Below, piece by piece: positions 19,369 through 29,003 of a stretch of 64,000 nucleotides of DNA. The stretch's first letter is position 1; the number at the start of each line of letters is the position of its first letter. The stretch is from UBA7985 sp965658725 (GTDB lineage: Bacteria > Pseudomonadota > Alphaproteobacteria > UBA7985). The notes beneath the pieces are model-generated. The model worked only from the letters and a program-made list of their open reading frames with translations. It did no database searches and was not told where the DNA came from. The translations under genes and the position numbers were made by a program. The DNA lies in the NCBI GenBank assembly GCA_965658725.1, contig CBFHUI010000002.1:1-64000 (forward strand). Reading direction: 5' to 3'.

Positions 19369-19412
19369 GACGTTCTCCTGAGGCCAAAAAAGATAAAGTT
19401 GAGGTCTGTGCG

Positions 19413-20087
19413 TTAGAGACTTGAATGCACGGTGTCGTTCAGAAACGCCGTCAGGTCCAATACAGAATGGTCAATGAAGCCATCCCCATCCTCAAGGCCC
19501 ATGTTCCCCCAAGCCGTATCGGTCACAATGTGGGCGGTCGCCATGCCCAGTGTCTTTGCCGTCCGCAGGTTCTTGGGGCTGTCTTCAAAGAAGATCGAGC
19601 GGGTCGGATCGACCTCGTGCTCCGCAAAGAAAGTCTCAAAGGCGATCGGGCGCGGCTTGGGCTTAAAGTCGATGGTTCGGATGTCTGCGATGGCTTCAAA
19701 GGCATCGGGCTTGAAGCCGAGTTGGTCGAGACAGGCCTCCGCGTGTTCCTTGAAACCATTGGTAAACACCAGCACGCGGCCCGGCAGTCGGTCCACAGCG
19801 TCGACGAGCGCGGGGCTATGCGGAATGCGGCCGTAGTCGACCTGCATCAGAAACCGCGCGTAAGCGTCCACGTCGATCCCGCACTCGGCCACCAGTCCCG
19901 ACAGCGTGGTCCCGTATTCGAGGAACAAGCGCCGCTGCTCCAGCTTTGCGTCAGCCAGCGGGATATCCATGGTCTCCGCCACATAGAGGCCCATGCGCTC
20001 TGCGATCTGCGGGAAGAAATTCGAACTCGCGGGATAGAGCGTGTCGTCGAGGTCGAAGACCCACGTGTCAATGGTCGAAAAAGGCAT
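19413..20087 (-). CDS. HAD family pyrimidine 5'-nucleotidase
   Basis: 224 residues of the HAD superfamily. Motif I is FDLDDTLYP with both catalytic aspartates (about residues 11-13), motif II is VFTNG (near 108), motif III includes KPKP, and motif IV is FFEDSPKN (about 167-174). The Sdt1-like pyrimidine 5'-nucleotidase subgroup fits because of the DDTLYP form and helical cap. It is upstream of dapD with about 44 bp between. Substrate is inferred from the family. It is divergent from the hybrid kinase. Confidence 0.85.
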   Translation of the reverse strand: MPFSTIDTWVFDLDDTLYPASSNFFPQIAERMGLYVAETMDIPLADAKLEQRRLFLEYGTTLSGLVAECGIDVDAYARFLMQVDYGRIPHSPALVDAVDRLPGRVLVFTNGFKEHAEACLDQLGFKPDAFEAIADIRTIDFKPKPRPIAFETFFAEHEVDPTRSIFFEDSPKNLRTAKTLGMATAHIVTDTAWGNMGLEDGDGFIDHSVLDLTAFLNDTVHSSL

Positions 20088-20247
20088 GGTGCGCGTCTCT
20101 GCTGCTTCTGTCTGCCTTGGATGAACGCTCTGCTTGCATTTGCCAAGTCCAAGGGACGGGAAAATTAATCCCCGACTCTGCGATTTTTGGTCGCTCGAAT
20201 CGGCTAAATGCTTTAAATTATGCGACTAATTGCGACAGGAGACGGTT

Positions 20248-23200
20248 TTGACTGAATCGCGTTTGGATAGTTCGCTCGGTTTTTGGAGCGGATGGCGGCG
20301 GTATGCGCTGGCCTTGGGGGCTTTGCTCTTCCTGTTTGCTCTGTTGTTTTGGGCTTTTGCAGAACTAAACCGCCACAACAAGAACATCCAGACCGGGGGT
20401 AACAACTCGCCTTTCTGGCGCATCGGCGAGGTCGAAACCGCTCTCTTGCGCTACATCAACGCTATGGATCTCTATCGCTCGCTTGACCCGGAAAGCTCCC
20501 CGGTCGCGGTGGTGGACTCCTACGAAGTCCTGCTCAGCCGCGTCTCCCTGTTCCAAAACGCCGAGAACATGCGCGCGGTCGCTGAGATCGACGGCGCGGC
20601 GACTTCTTTGAACGCGCTCTATGGTGAGCTGATTAACTTGCAGCCGCAAATGGAGCTCCTCGCCGCCAACGGCCTCACGGGCGGACAGATCAAGGCCGTG
20701 CGCGAGTCCATGAACGGGTTCGCTTGGGAGTTCAGCGGCTATCCAAGAGAGGCTATGGCGGTGCAGGAGCGGTTGATCACCGACGTGCAGCGCAAGGTGC
20801 GGAATACCTACAACCTACTGGCCATCATCTTTCTCTTCATTGTCGCGACGGGCGGCATCATCGCCTTTTTCGTTTTCCGCGAACGCAGTCTGGCGATCGA
20901 GACGCAGAACTATCTGGCTACCGCGATCGAGACCATGCCTGATGCCTTCGCGCTCTACGACGCGGAAGACCGCCTTGTGCTGTCCAACCAGCGCTTTCGG
21001 CAGAATCACGGCATGACGTTGGATGAGGCGCAAAGCGGTCCGGCCTTCACCGCGTTGCTCAAGCGCGATCTGGCCGCTCAGCGGTTCCCCGCTGCCGCTG
21101 ACAACGGTCAGGCGTGGCTCAACAAGCGTGTCGCTCGACACACCAATCCAACCGCTCCTTTCGAAGAACCCTTCATGCGCGATCGTTGGCTGCAAATCGC
21201 AGAGCGCCGGACGCGGCGGGGAGAGGTCGTCTCGATTGCCACGGACATCACCCAGCTAAAGCGTCGCGAGTTTGAGCTGGAGGAATCCACCCTGCGCTTC
21301 CGCCAGCTTGCCGAAGCGTCTTTTGATGGGATTGTCGTCGTTGAAGACCGCCGGATTAGCCGCTTTAACGACCATGTCAGCGATATTTTCGGCTGGGAGC
21401 CGTCGGCGCTGCAGGGGGAAGTGATTGACATTCTTTTTGCGCCCGGCGCTGAAGAGGTCTGGAACACCGCACTGGACAACGAGGCCTTACGCACGCGGGA
21501 GACGCTCGCCAAGCACCGCGACGGGCACGTCTTTAACGTCGAACTGTCCTCTCGCACGATTATGCAGGGTGAAGATGGGTCAGAGATCGTCTTCTCCATC
21601 CGCGATATCTCCGAGCGCAAGCAGGCAGAAACCGAAATGCGCGCTGCGAAGGACGCTGCCGAGGCTGGGTCACGCGCGAAATCGGACTTCCTGGCCATGA
21701 TGAGCCACGAAATTCGAACGCCGATGAATGCCATCATGGGCATGACCACCATGCTGATGAAGTCGGACCTCGACCCTCAGCAGAAAGCCTTTGCAGCCAC
21801 GGCGCAAGATTCAGCGGAAGGCTTGCTGGTCATCCTCAACGACCTGCTCGATCTCTCCAAGCTCGAAGCCGGCAAGCTGAACTTCGAAGAAGCGAACTTC
21901 GACCTGCCCGAGCTGGCGCGCGGCGTGATGGAGTTGCTTTCCTCGCATGCGGATGAAAAGGGCCTGGCGGTTCATGGCGACTGGCACGACCTATCCCACC
22001 CGCGGGTCAAAGGCGATCCGACGCGGGTGCGGCAGCTGCTGCTGAACCTGCTTGGTAACGCGATCAAGTTCACTGAAGAGGGCAATGTCACCCTGCGGAT
22101 CAGTCAGGAGACCCCGGCTGAAACCGGTCGCATTGGAACCTTTGTTGAAGTGATCGACACCGGAATTGGGATCTCGCGCGAGCAGCAAGACCGGCTCTTT
22201 GTGCCCTTCACTCAGGCGGATGAAACCGTCAGCCGCCGCTTTGGCGGGACCGGGCTGGGTCTGGCGATCTGCCGACGATTGGTCGATGCCATGGGTGGTG
22301 AGATCGGTGTTGCGTCCGAAGAGGGTAAGGGCGCGACGTTCTGGTTCCGCTTGGAATTCGACGCGGCCACCGGCGAAACGATCACAGCGGTAGCCGAGGG
22401 CGAGCACGACCATCTCAAGTCCGCTGCCCGCTCAACCACCAGCGTTCAGCCTACCGCAATGGCCGCTAAGCCAAGGGACGCAGCACCTGGGCTAAACCGC
22501 GTTCTCCTCGTCGAAGACAGCCCCACAAATCGCAGCGTTGTTGAAGCCTTCCTCGAAGGTCTGCCGATCGAGTTGGACATGGCCGAGAACGGCAAGGAGG
22601 GTCTCGAGAAGGCGGCCGAGACGGTCTACGATCTGATCCTGATGGACATGGCCATGCCGGTTATGGACGGTCTGACGGCGGCTCAAGAAATTCGCAAACT
22701 GCCGGGCCAGTCCGGTAAAACGCCGATCGTCGCGTTGACCGCGAATGCCATGGCGAGCGACCGGGACCGGTGCCTTGCCGCTGGAATGAACGACTACTTG
22801 GCTAAACCTCTGAAGCTTGATGCGCTGGTGCGGCTGGTCTCGCAATGGCTGGCGCTGGACGAGGATCAGAGCGACGAGCCGACGGCGCCCGTTCCCGCTG
22901 ACCGCGGCGGTTGGGATGCGTTGGAAGAGACAGCGAGCGATGGGGTGGAAGAGGCAGACCCCGCCGAGGCTCGCGGGGAGATGGAAGCGGGTAAGCCGTC
23001 TAATAATGACGGTTACGACCTTGAAATCCGCGCCCGTGCCGAGCGTGCAATCGCGGCGAGCCTGACCCACGCCACAGCCAGCGACGGCGCCGGCACGCCT
23101 GAGTCTGCTGCTGAGATGCTTATCGACGAAGCCGTGCTCGACCAGATGCGCGCAGACACGGGCGACGACATTGTCAGCATGCTGGTAACGTCCTTCCTCG

Positions 23201-23481
23201 AAGAACTCAGCGACCGCTTGCCCAAGGTGTCGGAGCTGTGTGAAGCCGAGAATTGGACCGAGCTGCGTCATGAAGCCCATACCATTAAGGGTTCCGCTGC
23301 GACCTTTGGCGCGGCAGCACTCTCAAAAGCAGCGAAAAGAATCGAGGTTGCTTGTGATGACCGTGAATTTGACGCGGCGAAGCGCGATGTTGAGGCCTTT
23401 CCTGGGCTGGCACAAAAAACCCGCGATTCGCTGATCAAGACCCTGAAATTGCAGCTTCCGAGCAAGAAAGCTGCAGCCTGA
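20248..23481 (+). CDS. Hybrid sensor histidine kinase with receiver and HPt domains
   Basis: The best start is the TTG at 20248, 6 bases after AGGAG; the TTG at 20230 would place that site inside the gene. The 1077 residues hold: membrane segment about 21-43, a periplasmic helical region of about 140 residues, membrane segment about 193-215, two PAS domains (about 225-345 and 350-460), HisKA with MMSHEIRTPMN (His487), an HATPase with GNAIKFTEEG and GGTGLGLAI, a receiver with LMDMAMPVMDG (Asp800), and a C-terminal HPt with HEAHTIKGSAATFG (His1011). It is an ArcB/BarA-type phosphorelay protein; signal and target regulator are unknown. No response regulator gene adjoins it. Confidence 0.92.
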   Translation: MTESRLDSSLGFWSGWRRYALALGALLFLFALLFWAFAELNRHNKNIQTGGNNSPFWRIGEVETALLRYINAMDLYRSLDPESSPVAVVDSYEVLLSRVSLFQNAENMRAVAEIDGAATSLNALYGELINLQPQMELLAANGLTGGQIKAVRESMNGFAWEFSGYPREAMAVQERLITDVQRKVRNTYNLLAIIFLFIVATGGIIAFFVFRERSLAIETQNYLATAIETMPDAFALYDAEDRLVLSNQRFRQNHGMTLDEAQSGPAFTALLKRDLAAQRFPAAADNGQAWLNKRVARHTNPTAPFEEPFMRDRWLQIAERRTRRGEVVSIATDITQLKRREFELEESTLRFRQLAEASFDGIVVVEDRRISRFNDHVSDIFGWEPSALQGEVIDILFAPGAEEVWNTALDNEALRTRETLAKHRDGHVFNVELSSRTIMQGEDGSEIVFSIRDISERKQAETEMRAAKDAAEAGSRAKSDFLAMMSHEIRTPMNAIMGMTTMLMKSDLDPQQKAFAATAQDSAEGLLVILNDLLDLSKLEAGKLNFEEANFDLPELARGVMELLSSHADEKGLAVHGDWHDLSHPRVKGDPTRVRQLLLNLLGNAIKFTEEGNVTLRISQETPAETGRIGTFVEVIDTGIGISREQQDRLFVPFTQADETVSRRFGGTGLGLAICRRLVDAMGGEIGVASEEGKGATFWFRLEFDAATGETITAVAEGEHDHLKSAARSTTSVQPTAMAAKPRDAAPGLNRVLLVEDSPTNRSVVEAFLEGLPIELDMAENGKEGLEKAAETVYDLILMDMAMPVMDGLTAAQEIRKLPGQSGKTPIVALTANAMASDRDRCLAAGMNDYLAKPLKLDALVRLVSQWLALDEDQSDEPTAPVPADRGGWDALEETASDGVEEADPAEARGEMEAGKPSNNDGYDLEIRARAERAIAASLTHATASDGAGTPESAAEMLIDEAVLDQMRADTGDDIVSMLVTSFLEELSDRLPKVSELCEAENWTELRHEAHTIKGSAATFGAAALSKAAKRIEVACDDREFDAAKRDVEAFPGLAQKTRDSLIKTLKLQLPSKKAAA

Positions 23482-23647
23482 TTCTTTGAAAGTGGCGTCT
23501 TTTGGCGCCAGATTGCCGAAAATCAACGCCTTTACTTCGTTTTTCTCTATACCACTTCAAGGATGATCCCGAGTGAGATCGCAGACACAGGATGCCAAGC
23601 GGCCCCTGACTGTCAGACCTCCACGAACAAAATAGGGGCCTCAGGAA

Positions 23648-24316
23648 ATGGCACCTCACGAAAGTGCAGCTCTGTACGACCATGATTTGGAAATCGTTGA
23701 TGACATCAGCGATACCGGCGAAGCGCACAATGTTGTTCCGCTCTCATCCCCGTCACAACCGGGCCGTACCGAAGCTGAAGCGGCGGTGAAAACGCTGATT
23801 TCTTACACCGGCGAGAATGCTGACCGGGCGGGTGTGCTCGAAACACCCAAGCGGGTGGTTAAAGCTTTCGACGAGTGGTTTGGCGGCTACAAAATCGATG
23901 CCGATGGGCTCCTGTCCAAGACTTTTGACGAGGTCGAGGGCTACCAGGACATGGTTTTGTTGCGTGACATCCCATTCCACAGCCACTGCGAGCACCACAT
24001 GGCCCCAATCGTGGGTAAGGCGCACGTTGCCTACATGCCCAAGGGCCGGGTTGTTGGTATTTCCAAGTTGGCGCGCGTCGTGGACGCCTTTGCCCGTCGC
24101 TTCCAGATCCAGGAACGCATGACCGAAGAAGTCGCTAAGACAATCGAGCGTGTGTTGGAACCGCTGGGTGTGGCTGTGGTAATTGAAGCTGAGCATCACT
24201 GCATGACCACGCGCGGGATTCACACCCATGACACGGTGATGCACACCAAGCACCTTTCCGGCGTGTTCCGGGAAGACAGCAATCTGCGCCGCGAGTTCTT
24301 CGACGCGCTGCGTTAA
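23648..24316 (+). CDS. folE: GTP cyclohydrolase I
   Basis: 222 residues. After a non-conserved 45-residue N-terminus comes the GTP cyclohydrolase I domain: DRAGVLETPKRVVKAF, the zinc and catalytic segment FHSHCEHHMAPIVGKAHVAY (about 112-131) and EAEHHCMTTRG with the second zinc cysteine. It converts GTP to dihydroneopterin triphosphate, the first step of folate synthesis. The ATG has CAGGAA just before it. FolB and a FolM-like reductase of the same pathway lie at 41.3-42.5 kb. Confidence 0.95.
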   Translation: MAPHESAALYDHDLEIVDDISDTGEAHNVVPLSSPSQPGRTEAEAAVKTLISYTGENADRAGVLETPKRVVKAFDEWFGGYKIDADGLLSKTFDEVEGYQDMVLLRDIPFHSHCEHHMAPIVGKAHVAYMPKGRVVGISKLARVVDAFARRFQIQERMTEEVAKTIERVLEPLGVAVVIEAEHHCMTTRGIHTHDTVMHTKHLSGVFREDSNLRREFFDALR

Positions 24317-24347
24317 GGTTGCCCTCCGCTCCATCCGACTCTAATGT

Positions 24348-24370
24348 CCGGCCCGTGTCTAACGGGCCGG
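24348..24370 (+). other. GC hairpin in the trkH leader
   Basis: CCGGCCCGT (24348-24356) and ACGGGCCGG (24362-24370) form a perfect 9-bp stem with a 5-base loop, ending 10 bases before the TTG start of trkH and overlapping its likely ribosome site. No T-run follows, so it is not an ordinary terminator of folE. Confidence 0.5.
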
Positions 24371-24380
24371 GAGCGCCACT

Positions 24381-25826
24381 TTGGATCTGAGATCCGTTGC
24401 CAATATCGTCGGCTATCTGCTCGGTATTCTCGCGTTCGCCATGCTGGTTCCTGCCGGCTACGAACTCGTGCAAGGCAGTCCGAATTGGACCTCCTTTGTC
24501 ATATCAGCGGCGATCACCGGTTTTGCCGGCATCACGCTGAGCCTGACCACCCGCACCAAAGCCCCCGTATTCTCGGTCCGCCATGCCTTTGTCTTTACGA
24601 CTGTGGCGTGGGCGGCGGTCTGCTTGTTCGGGGCTCTGCCCTTTGTCTTTGGCGATCTGGGGCTGACACTGGGCGAGGCGGTGTTTGAGTCCACGTCCGG
24701 GATTACCACAACCGGTTCGACGGTGATGACGGGTCTGGACCTGCTCTCACCCGGTTTCCTGCTGTGGCGCGCTCTGCTTCAGTGGCTGGGTGGGGTCGGT
24801 ATCGTTGTCACAGCAATGAGCCTGCTCCCTGCGCTGCAGATCGGCGGCATGCAGCTGTTCCGAACGGAGTCGTTTGAGCAGACGGAAAAGCTACTGCCGC
24901 GGGCGGGTGAACTGTCGCTCAAAATTATTCAGGTGTACGTCTTCCTGACTGTGCTGGCCGGAGTGACCTACGCCATCTTGGGCATGTCGCCCTTTGACGC
25001 CGCCGTGCACGCCATGACGTCGATCGCCACCGGGGGTTTCAGCAATCATGACAGCAGTTTCGCGCACTTTGAGAGCGCGGCCATCGAGGGCGCAGCGATT
25101 GTGTTCATGTTGATGGGCTCGCTGCCCTTCCTGCTCTACATCCGGCTTTCAAGACGGGAGCTGGGTGCTCTGCGCGGGGACAGCCAGATCTGGACCTTCT
25201 TTGCGCTGGTCGCCGTGGGGGTTGCGCTGCTGACGCTTTGGCAGGTTATCACCTCGACCGCACCGCTGCCGCAGGCTCTGCGTCACGCCGCCTTTAACAC
25301 CACATCGATCATCACCGGCACGGGCTATGCCAGTGCCGACTACTCCGCCTGGGGCGCGTTCCCGAATGCCCTGCTGCTCGTGGCCATGTTCATCGGCGGC
25401 TGTGCCGGGTCCACGTCTTGCGGGATCAAGATTTTCCGGTTCCAAGTGCTCTACATCACCTCCGTCGCCCAGGTCCGCCGTCTGGCTGAGCCGCGCCGGG
25501 TCCGGGTGACCTACTACAACCGTAAGCCGCTCACCGACGAAGTCGCTGAGTCCGTGCAGGTGTTCTTCTTCCTGTTTATTCTGACTTTTGGCGTGCTGGC
25601 TGCCGCCTTGGGATTCATGGGGCTGGATATGGTGACGGCGATTTCTTCGGCCGCAACCGCCGTTGCGAACGTCGGTCCCGGACTGGGCCCAATGGTTGGC
25701 CCGTCCTCGACCTTTGCTGGGCTGCCCGAAGGTGCGAAATGGCTGATGGCAGCGGGCATGCTGCTGGGGCGGTTGGAGCTGTTCTCGGTGCTTGTCCTGC
25801 TGGTCCCAAGCTTCTGGCGCGAGTAG
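24381..25826 (+). CDS. trkH: Potassium uptake protein TrkH
   Basis: 481 residues with about ten membrane helices. The four pore-loop motifs of the Trk/Ktr family are visible: FESTSGITTTGSTV, MTSIATGGFSNHD, FNTTSIITGTGYA and SSAATAVANVGPG. TrkH works with TrkA, whose gene is not in view, to import K+. The TTG start is preceded by CCGGGAG; that site is partly inside a strong hairpin. It ends 4 bp from the convergent hslO. Confidence 0.92.
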   Translation: MDLRSVANIVGYLLGILAFAMLVPAGYELVQGSPNWTSFVISAAITGFAGITLSLTTRTKAPVFSVRHAFVFTTVAWAAVCLFGALPFVFGDLGLTLGEAVFESTSGITTTGSTVMTGLDLLSPGFLLWRALLQWLGGVGIVVTAMSLLPALQIGGMQLFRTESFEQTEKLLPRAGELSLKIIQVYVFLTVLAGVTYAILGMSPFDAAVHAMTSIATGGFSNHDSSFAHFESAAIEGAAIVFMLMGSLPFLLYIRLSRRELGALRGDSQIWTFFALVAVGVALLTLWQVITSTAPLPQALRHAAFNTTSIITGTGYASADYSAWGAFPNALLLVAMFIGGCAGSTSCGIKIFRFQVLYITSVAQVRRLAEPRRVRVTYYNRKPLTDEVAESVQVFFFLFILTFGVLAAALGFMGLDMVTAISSAATAVANVGPGLGPMVGPSSTFAGLPEGAKWLMAAGMLLGRLELFSVLVLLVPSFWRE

Positions 25827-25830
25827 CGGC

Positions 25831-26754
25831 TTACTGCAGCGTGACGTCGAGGTCGTCGGGCGTGAAGGCGTAGGTGGTGTTGCAGAACTCGCACGTGGAG
25901 CGCACCGCACCATCGACAAAGCAATCCGCCAGCTCTTCCGCGCTCAGCGACAGCAAAACCGTCTTCAAACGATCCTCTGAACACTGGCAACTGTGCCGTA
26001 GAGCTTGCGTCTCTGACACCCGCACGCCGTCTTCGTGGAACAGGCGGTAGAGCAGGGTTTCGGCTGGCAGGTTCGGGTCCGTCAGCTCCTCCCGTTTGAC
26101 GGAGCCGATAAAGGCCAGCGCCCGGTCCCACGCTTCGCGCGCCGCTTCGCCATCCGCCAGTTCCCCTTCGCCGCCGATCTCGGGCAAGCGCTGGGCGAGG
26201 ATTGCTCCGGCGCGCCACTGTCCGGCCGGATCCTGATCAGCCGCAACACGAACGATCATGTCAACTTGATCGGATTGGGCAAAATAGTGCTGGATGCACG
26301 CGGCGAGGGTGTCGCCGCTGAGGTCTACGATCCCTTGATAGCGCTCGGTATACTGGCCCTGATCAACGGTGAAGGCGATGTAGCCGGTGCCGACCAGCGA
26401 GCGGAAATCGTGCATGCTCAGCGCGGCGTAGGCCTCTTCATCGAACTGCGCATAGCCACGCAAGTCACCGTCGGTTGTCACGTCAGCGACCAGCATGCCA
26501 ACGGGTCCGTTGGACTGAGTCTGCAAGATCAGCTTGCCGTCAAACTTCAGCGAGGACGCCATGGCCGCCGCCAAGGCCGCCGCTTCGGCCAGCAGCGCCG
26601 CAATCGGGGCTGGGTAGTTGTGCACCGACGCGATGCCGTCCACGGTGGTCCCCAGCCGTACAACCCGGCCAGAGATGTCCGTGCCGTGGACCATGTAGGG
26701 CAAGGCCATGTTGTCGGCCAGGCTGGCGTGCGGGTCCAGGCTGATGGAGGTCAT
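25831..26754 (-). CDS. hslO: Redox-regulated chaperone Hsp33
   Basis: 307 residues from ATG 26754 (AGGAAAG upstream); the longer frame to 26817 overlaps the end of argF. The C-terminal redox switch has the CxC and CxxC pairs, SCQCSEDR (about 243-246) and CEFCNTTYAF (about 275-278), which hold zinc when reduced and open on oxidation to activate holdase activity. The N-terminal domain includes MQTQSNGPVGML-type sequence (LQTQSNGPVGMLVADV). It is last in the argD-argF-hslO unit. Confidence 0.94.
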   Translation of the reverse strand: MTSISLDPHASLADNMALPYMVHGTDISGRVVRLGTTVDGIASVHNYPAPIAALLAEAAALAAAMASSLKFDGKLILQTQSNGPVGMLVADVTTDGDLRGYAQFDEEAYAALSMHDFRSLVGTGYIAFTVDQGQYTERYQGIVDLSGDTLAACIQHYFAQSDQVDMIVRVAADQDPAGQWRAGAILAQRLPEIGGEGELADGEAAREAWDRALAFIGSVKREELTDPNLPAETLLYRLFHEDGVRVSETQALRHSCQCSEDRLKTVLLSLSAEELADCFVDGAVRSTCEFCNTTYAFTPDDLDVTLQ

Positions 26755-26795
26755 GGGGCTTTCCTGCTTGCTTGTCAGTGCGTGCGTTAGGGGCG

Positions 26796-27701
26796 CTAGC
26801 CGAGCGCGCCCATACACCAGGCGAGAACAGCTTTCTGTGCATGTAAGCGGTTTTCCGCCTCATCAAAGACCACCGATTGCGGACCATCCATGACCGCAGA
26901 GGTCACCTCTTCTTCCCGGTGGGCCGGCAGACAGTGCATGAAGATCGCCTTTGGGTCCGCCTGCGCCATCAGTGCATCGTTGACCTGAAACGGGGCGAGC
27001 ATGTTGTGGCGGTTTTCTGCGTCGGTGTCGCCCATACTGACCCACGTGTCGGCAAAGACAGCATCCGCGCCGCGCACGGCGTCTTCCGCGCTGGTCGTCA
27101 GCGTCACAGCATCGCCAGCGTAAGCGACAGATTCGGCGGGAGGGGTCAGCTCCGGGGGTGTGCCGATGCGGGCGTGAAAGCCGAACTGCCGCGCCGCTTC
27201 CATCAGCGACACCGCTACGTTGTTGCCATCCCCGACCCAGGCCAAAGTAGACCCGGCAATATCGCCCTTGTGCTCCTCATAGGTCATGACGTCGGCCATG
27301 AGCTGACAGGGATGCGAGCGGTCGGTCAGGCCGTTGATCACGGGCACAGTCGCATGCTCGGCGAGGTCCAGCAGCATGTCGTGCGAGAAGCAGCGGATCA
27401 TGATGGCATCGACGTAGCGGGATAGCACCTTGGCCGTGTCGTGCACGCTTTCACCGCGCCCGATCTGCATGTCATTGGCGTTGAGCACCACGGCTTCACC
27501 GCCCAGCTGCTTGATCGCGCACTCAAAGGATACGCGCGTCCGGGTGGAAGGCTTCTCGAAAATCATCGCCAGCGTTTTGCCGGCCAGCGGTCGCTTCTCA
27601 GAGCCAGCCGCACGGGCGGCCTTGATGGTCTTTGCGCCCTGAATGATGGAACGGAGCTCGGTGGCGTCGACATCCTTGAGGTCGAGGAAATGGCGGGTCA
27701 T
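26796..27701 (-). CDS. argF: Ornithine carbamoyltransferase
   Basis: 301 residues. The carbamoyl-phosphate motif FEKPSTRTRVSFE (about 49-61), the HPCQLMAD motif (about 129-136) and the ornithine-specific MHCLPAHREEE near the C-terminus are all present. It makes citrulline from ornithine and carbamoyl phosphate. It is 57 bp downstream of argD, which supplies the earlier acetylornithine step, and 41 bp upstream of hslO. Confidence 0.96.
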   Translation of the reverse strand: MTRHFLDLKDVDATELRSIIQGAKTIKAARAAGSEKRPLAGKTLAMIFEKPSTRTRVSFECAIKQLGGEAVVLNANDMQIGRGESVHDTAKVLSRYVDAIMIRCFSHDMLLDLAEHATVPVINGLTDRSHPCQLMADVMTYEEHKGDIAGSTLAWVGDGNNVAVSLMEAARQFGFHARIGTPPELTPPAESVAYAGDAVTLTTSAEDAVRGADAVFADTWVSMGDTDAENRHNMLAPFQVNDALMAQADPKAIFMHCLPAHREEEVTSAVMDGPQSVVFDEAENRLHAQKAVLAWCMGALG

Positions 27702-27758
27702 GTCATGCCCTTTTTCGTTGGGTCGTTTCGGTTCGTTTGGCTTGGCTTGGCTGAAGTC

Positions 27759-28967
27759 TTAAGCACGCAAGTCAGCAGCAACAGCGCGGAAAGCATCCAC
27801 GGCGCGGTCAATCTCCGCATCGCTGACAATCAGGGGCGGAAGCACGCGCACAACGTTCTGACCAGCGGGGACGGTGAGCACGTGGTGGTGGTCGCGCAAG
27901 CGGTTGACGACCTCACCGCACGTGTGGGGGTCTGCGACCTTCACGCCCTGCATTAAACCCGCGCCACGGCGCAGGCTGTAGGCGTGGGGGTTATCCTCCA
28001 CCACGGTGCCCAAAGCGTCCCAAAGGCGGTTCGACGCGGCGTAGACGCGCGCCATAAAGCCCGGCTCGAGGATCACGTCGAGCACGGCACAGCCGATCCG
28101 ACTGGCCAGTGGATTGCCTCCATAGGTCGTACCGTGCATGCCCGCGCTGATCCCTGCCATGGCTTCGGTTGTCCCCATGAAGCAGCCGAGCGGAAAGCCT
28201 CCGCCGATGCCTTTGGCCACTGCGATCAGGTCAGGGTCAGCGGCGCCGTCTGCCCATTGGTGCGCAAACAGCCGGCCGGTCCGGCCCACGCCGCATTGCA
28301 CCTCGTCGTAGATCAGCAGAATGCCGAACTCGTCGCAGGTCTCGCGCAGGGCCTTGAGGTAAGCGAGGTCGGCCGGCGCGATGCCGCCTTCCCCCTGAAT
28401 TGGTTCAACCAGCACGGCGGCGGTCTCTTCGGTGATTGCCGCACGCAGTTCGTTCAGGTTGTTGAAGGCCACGTGGTCAAAGCCTTCTACCCGCGGCCCA
28501 AAGCCTTCGAGATGCTTGGCGTTGTTGCCAGCAGAGATCGTCGCCAGCGTGCGGCCATGAAAGGCACTGTTGGCGCCAACGATCCGATACTTCTGCGGGT
28601 TGCCGCGCAGGTGATGATAGCGCCGCGCCGCCTTGATGCAGCCTTCCAGCGCTTCTGCGCCGGAATTGGCGAAGAACACCAGATCAGCAAAGCTGTTCTC
28701 GACCAGCCGCTGGGCCAGCGTGCGCTGGTGCGGAATCTCGTAGAGGTTCGAGGTGTGCCAGAGCTTTGCGGCTTGGTCCTGTAGCGCCTCGACCAGCACC
28801 GGGTGCGAGTGCCCCAGCGCGTTCACTGCGATGCCCGAGCCGAAGTCCAGGTATCGTTGGCCGTCCGTGCTCACCAGCTCACACCCTTCGCCGCGTTCAA
28901 AGGCAATCGGCGCGCGGGCGTAGGTCGGGGCAATGTAGGGCGACGGGGCGAGGGAACCTTCGGGCAT
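27759..28967 (-). CDS. argD: Acetylornithine aminotransferase
   Basis: A PLP-dependent class III aminotransferase of about 402 residues. The segment LIYDEVQCGVGRTGRLFAHQ, the PLP lysine in IAVAKGIGGGFPLG (AKGIGGG) and HGTTYGGNPLA are diagnostic. I prefer the ATG at 28967; an in-frame TTG at 28997 gives 412 residues but has no ribosome site. It catalyses the fourth step of arginine synthesis and often also the succinyl-DAP step of lysine synthesis, whose other enzymes dapD and dapE are nearby in the window. An intrinsic terminator lies 37 bases or more before the start. Confidence 0.94.
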   Translation of the reverse strand: MPEGSLAPSPYIAPTYARAPIAFERGEGCELVSTDGQRYLDFGSGIAVNALGHSHPVLVEALQDQAAKLWHTSNLYEIPHQRTLAQRLVENSFADLVFFANSGAEALEGCIKAARRYHHLRGNPQKYRIVGANSAFHGRTLATISAGNNAKHLEGFGPRVEGFDHVAFNNLNELRAAITEETAAVLVEPIQGEGGIAPADLAYLKALRETCDEFGILLIYDEVQCGVGRTGRLFAHQWADGAADPDLIAVAKGIGGGFPLGCFMGTTEAMAGISAGMHGTTYGGNPLASRIGCAVLDVILEPGFMARVYAASNRLWDALGTVVEDNPHAYSLRRGAGLMQGVKVADPHTCGEVVNRLRDHHHVLTVPAGQNVVRVLPPLIVSDAEIDRAVDAFRAVAADLRA

Positions 28968-29003
28968 GTGTCGAGGACTTTCAGAACCGGTGGGCAAGGG
29001 GTA

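Noticed and set aside
23482..23647. Intrinsic terminator or folate-type riboswitch before folE
   Set aside because: Short repeats (TGGCG/CGCCA, GGCCCCT/AGGGGCC) exist, but there is no T-run and none of the conserved blocks of a THF riboswitch.
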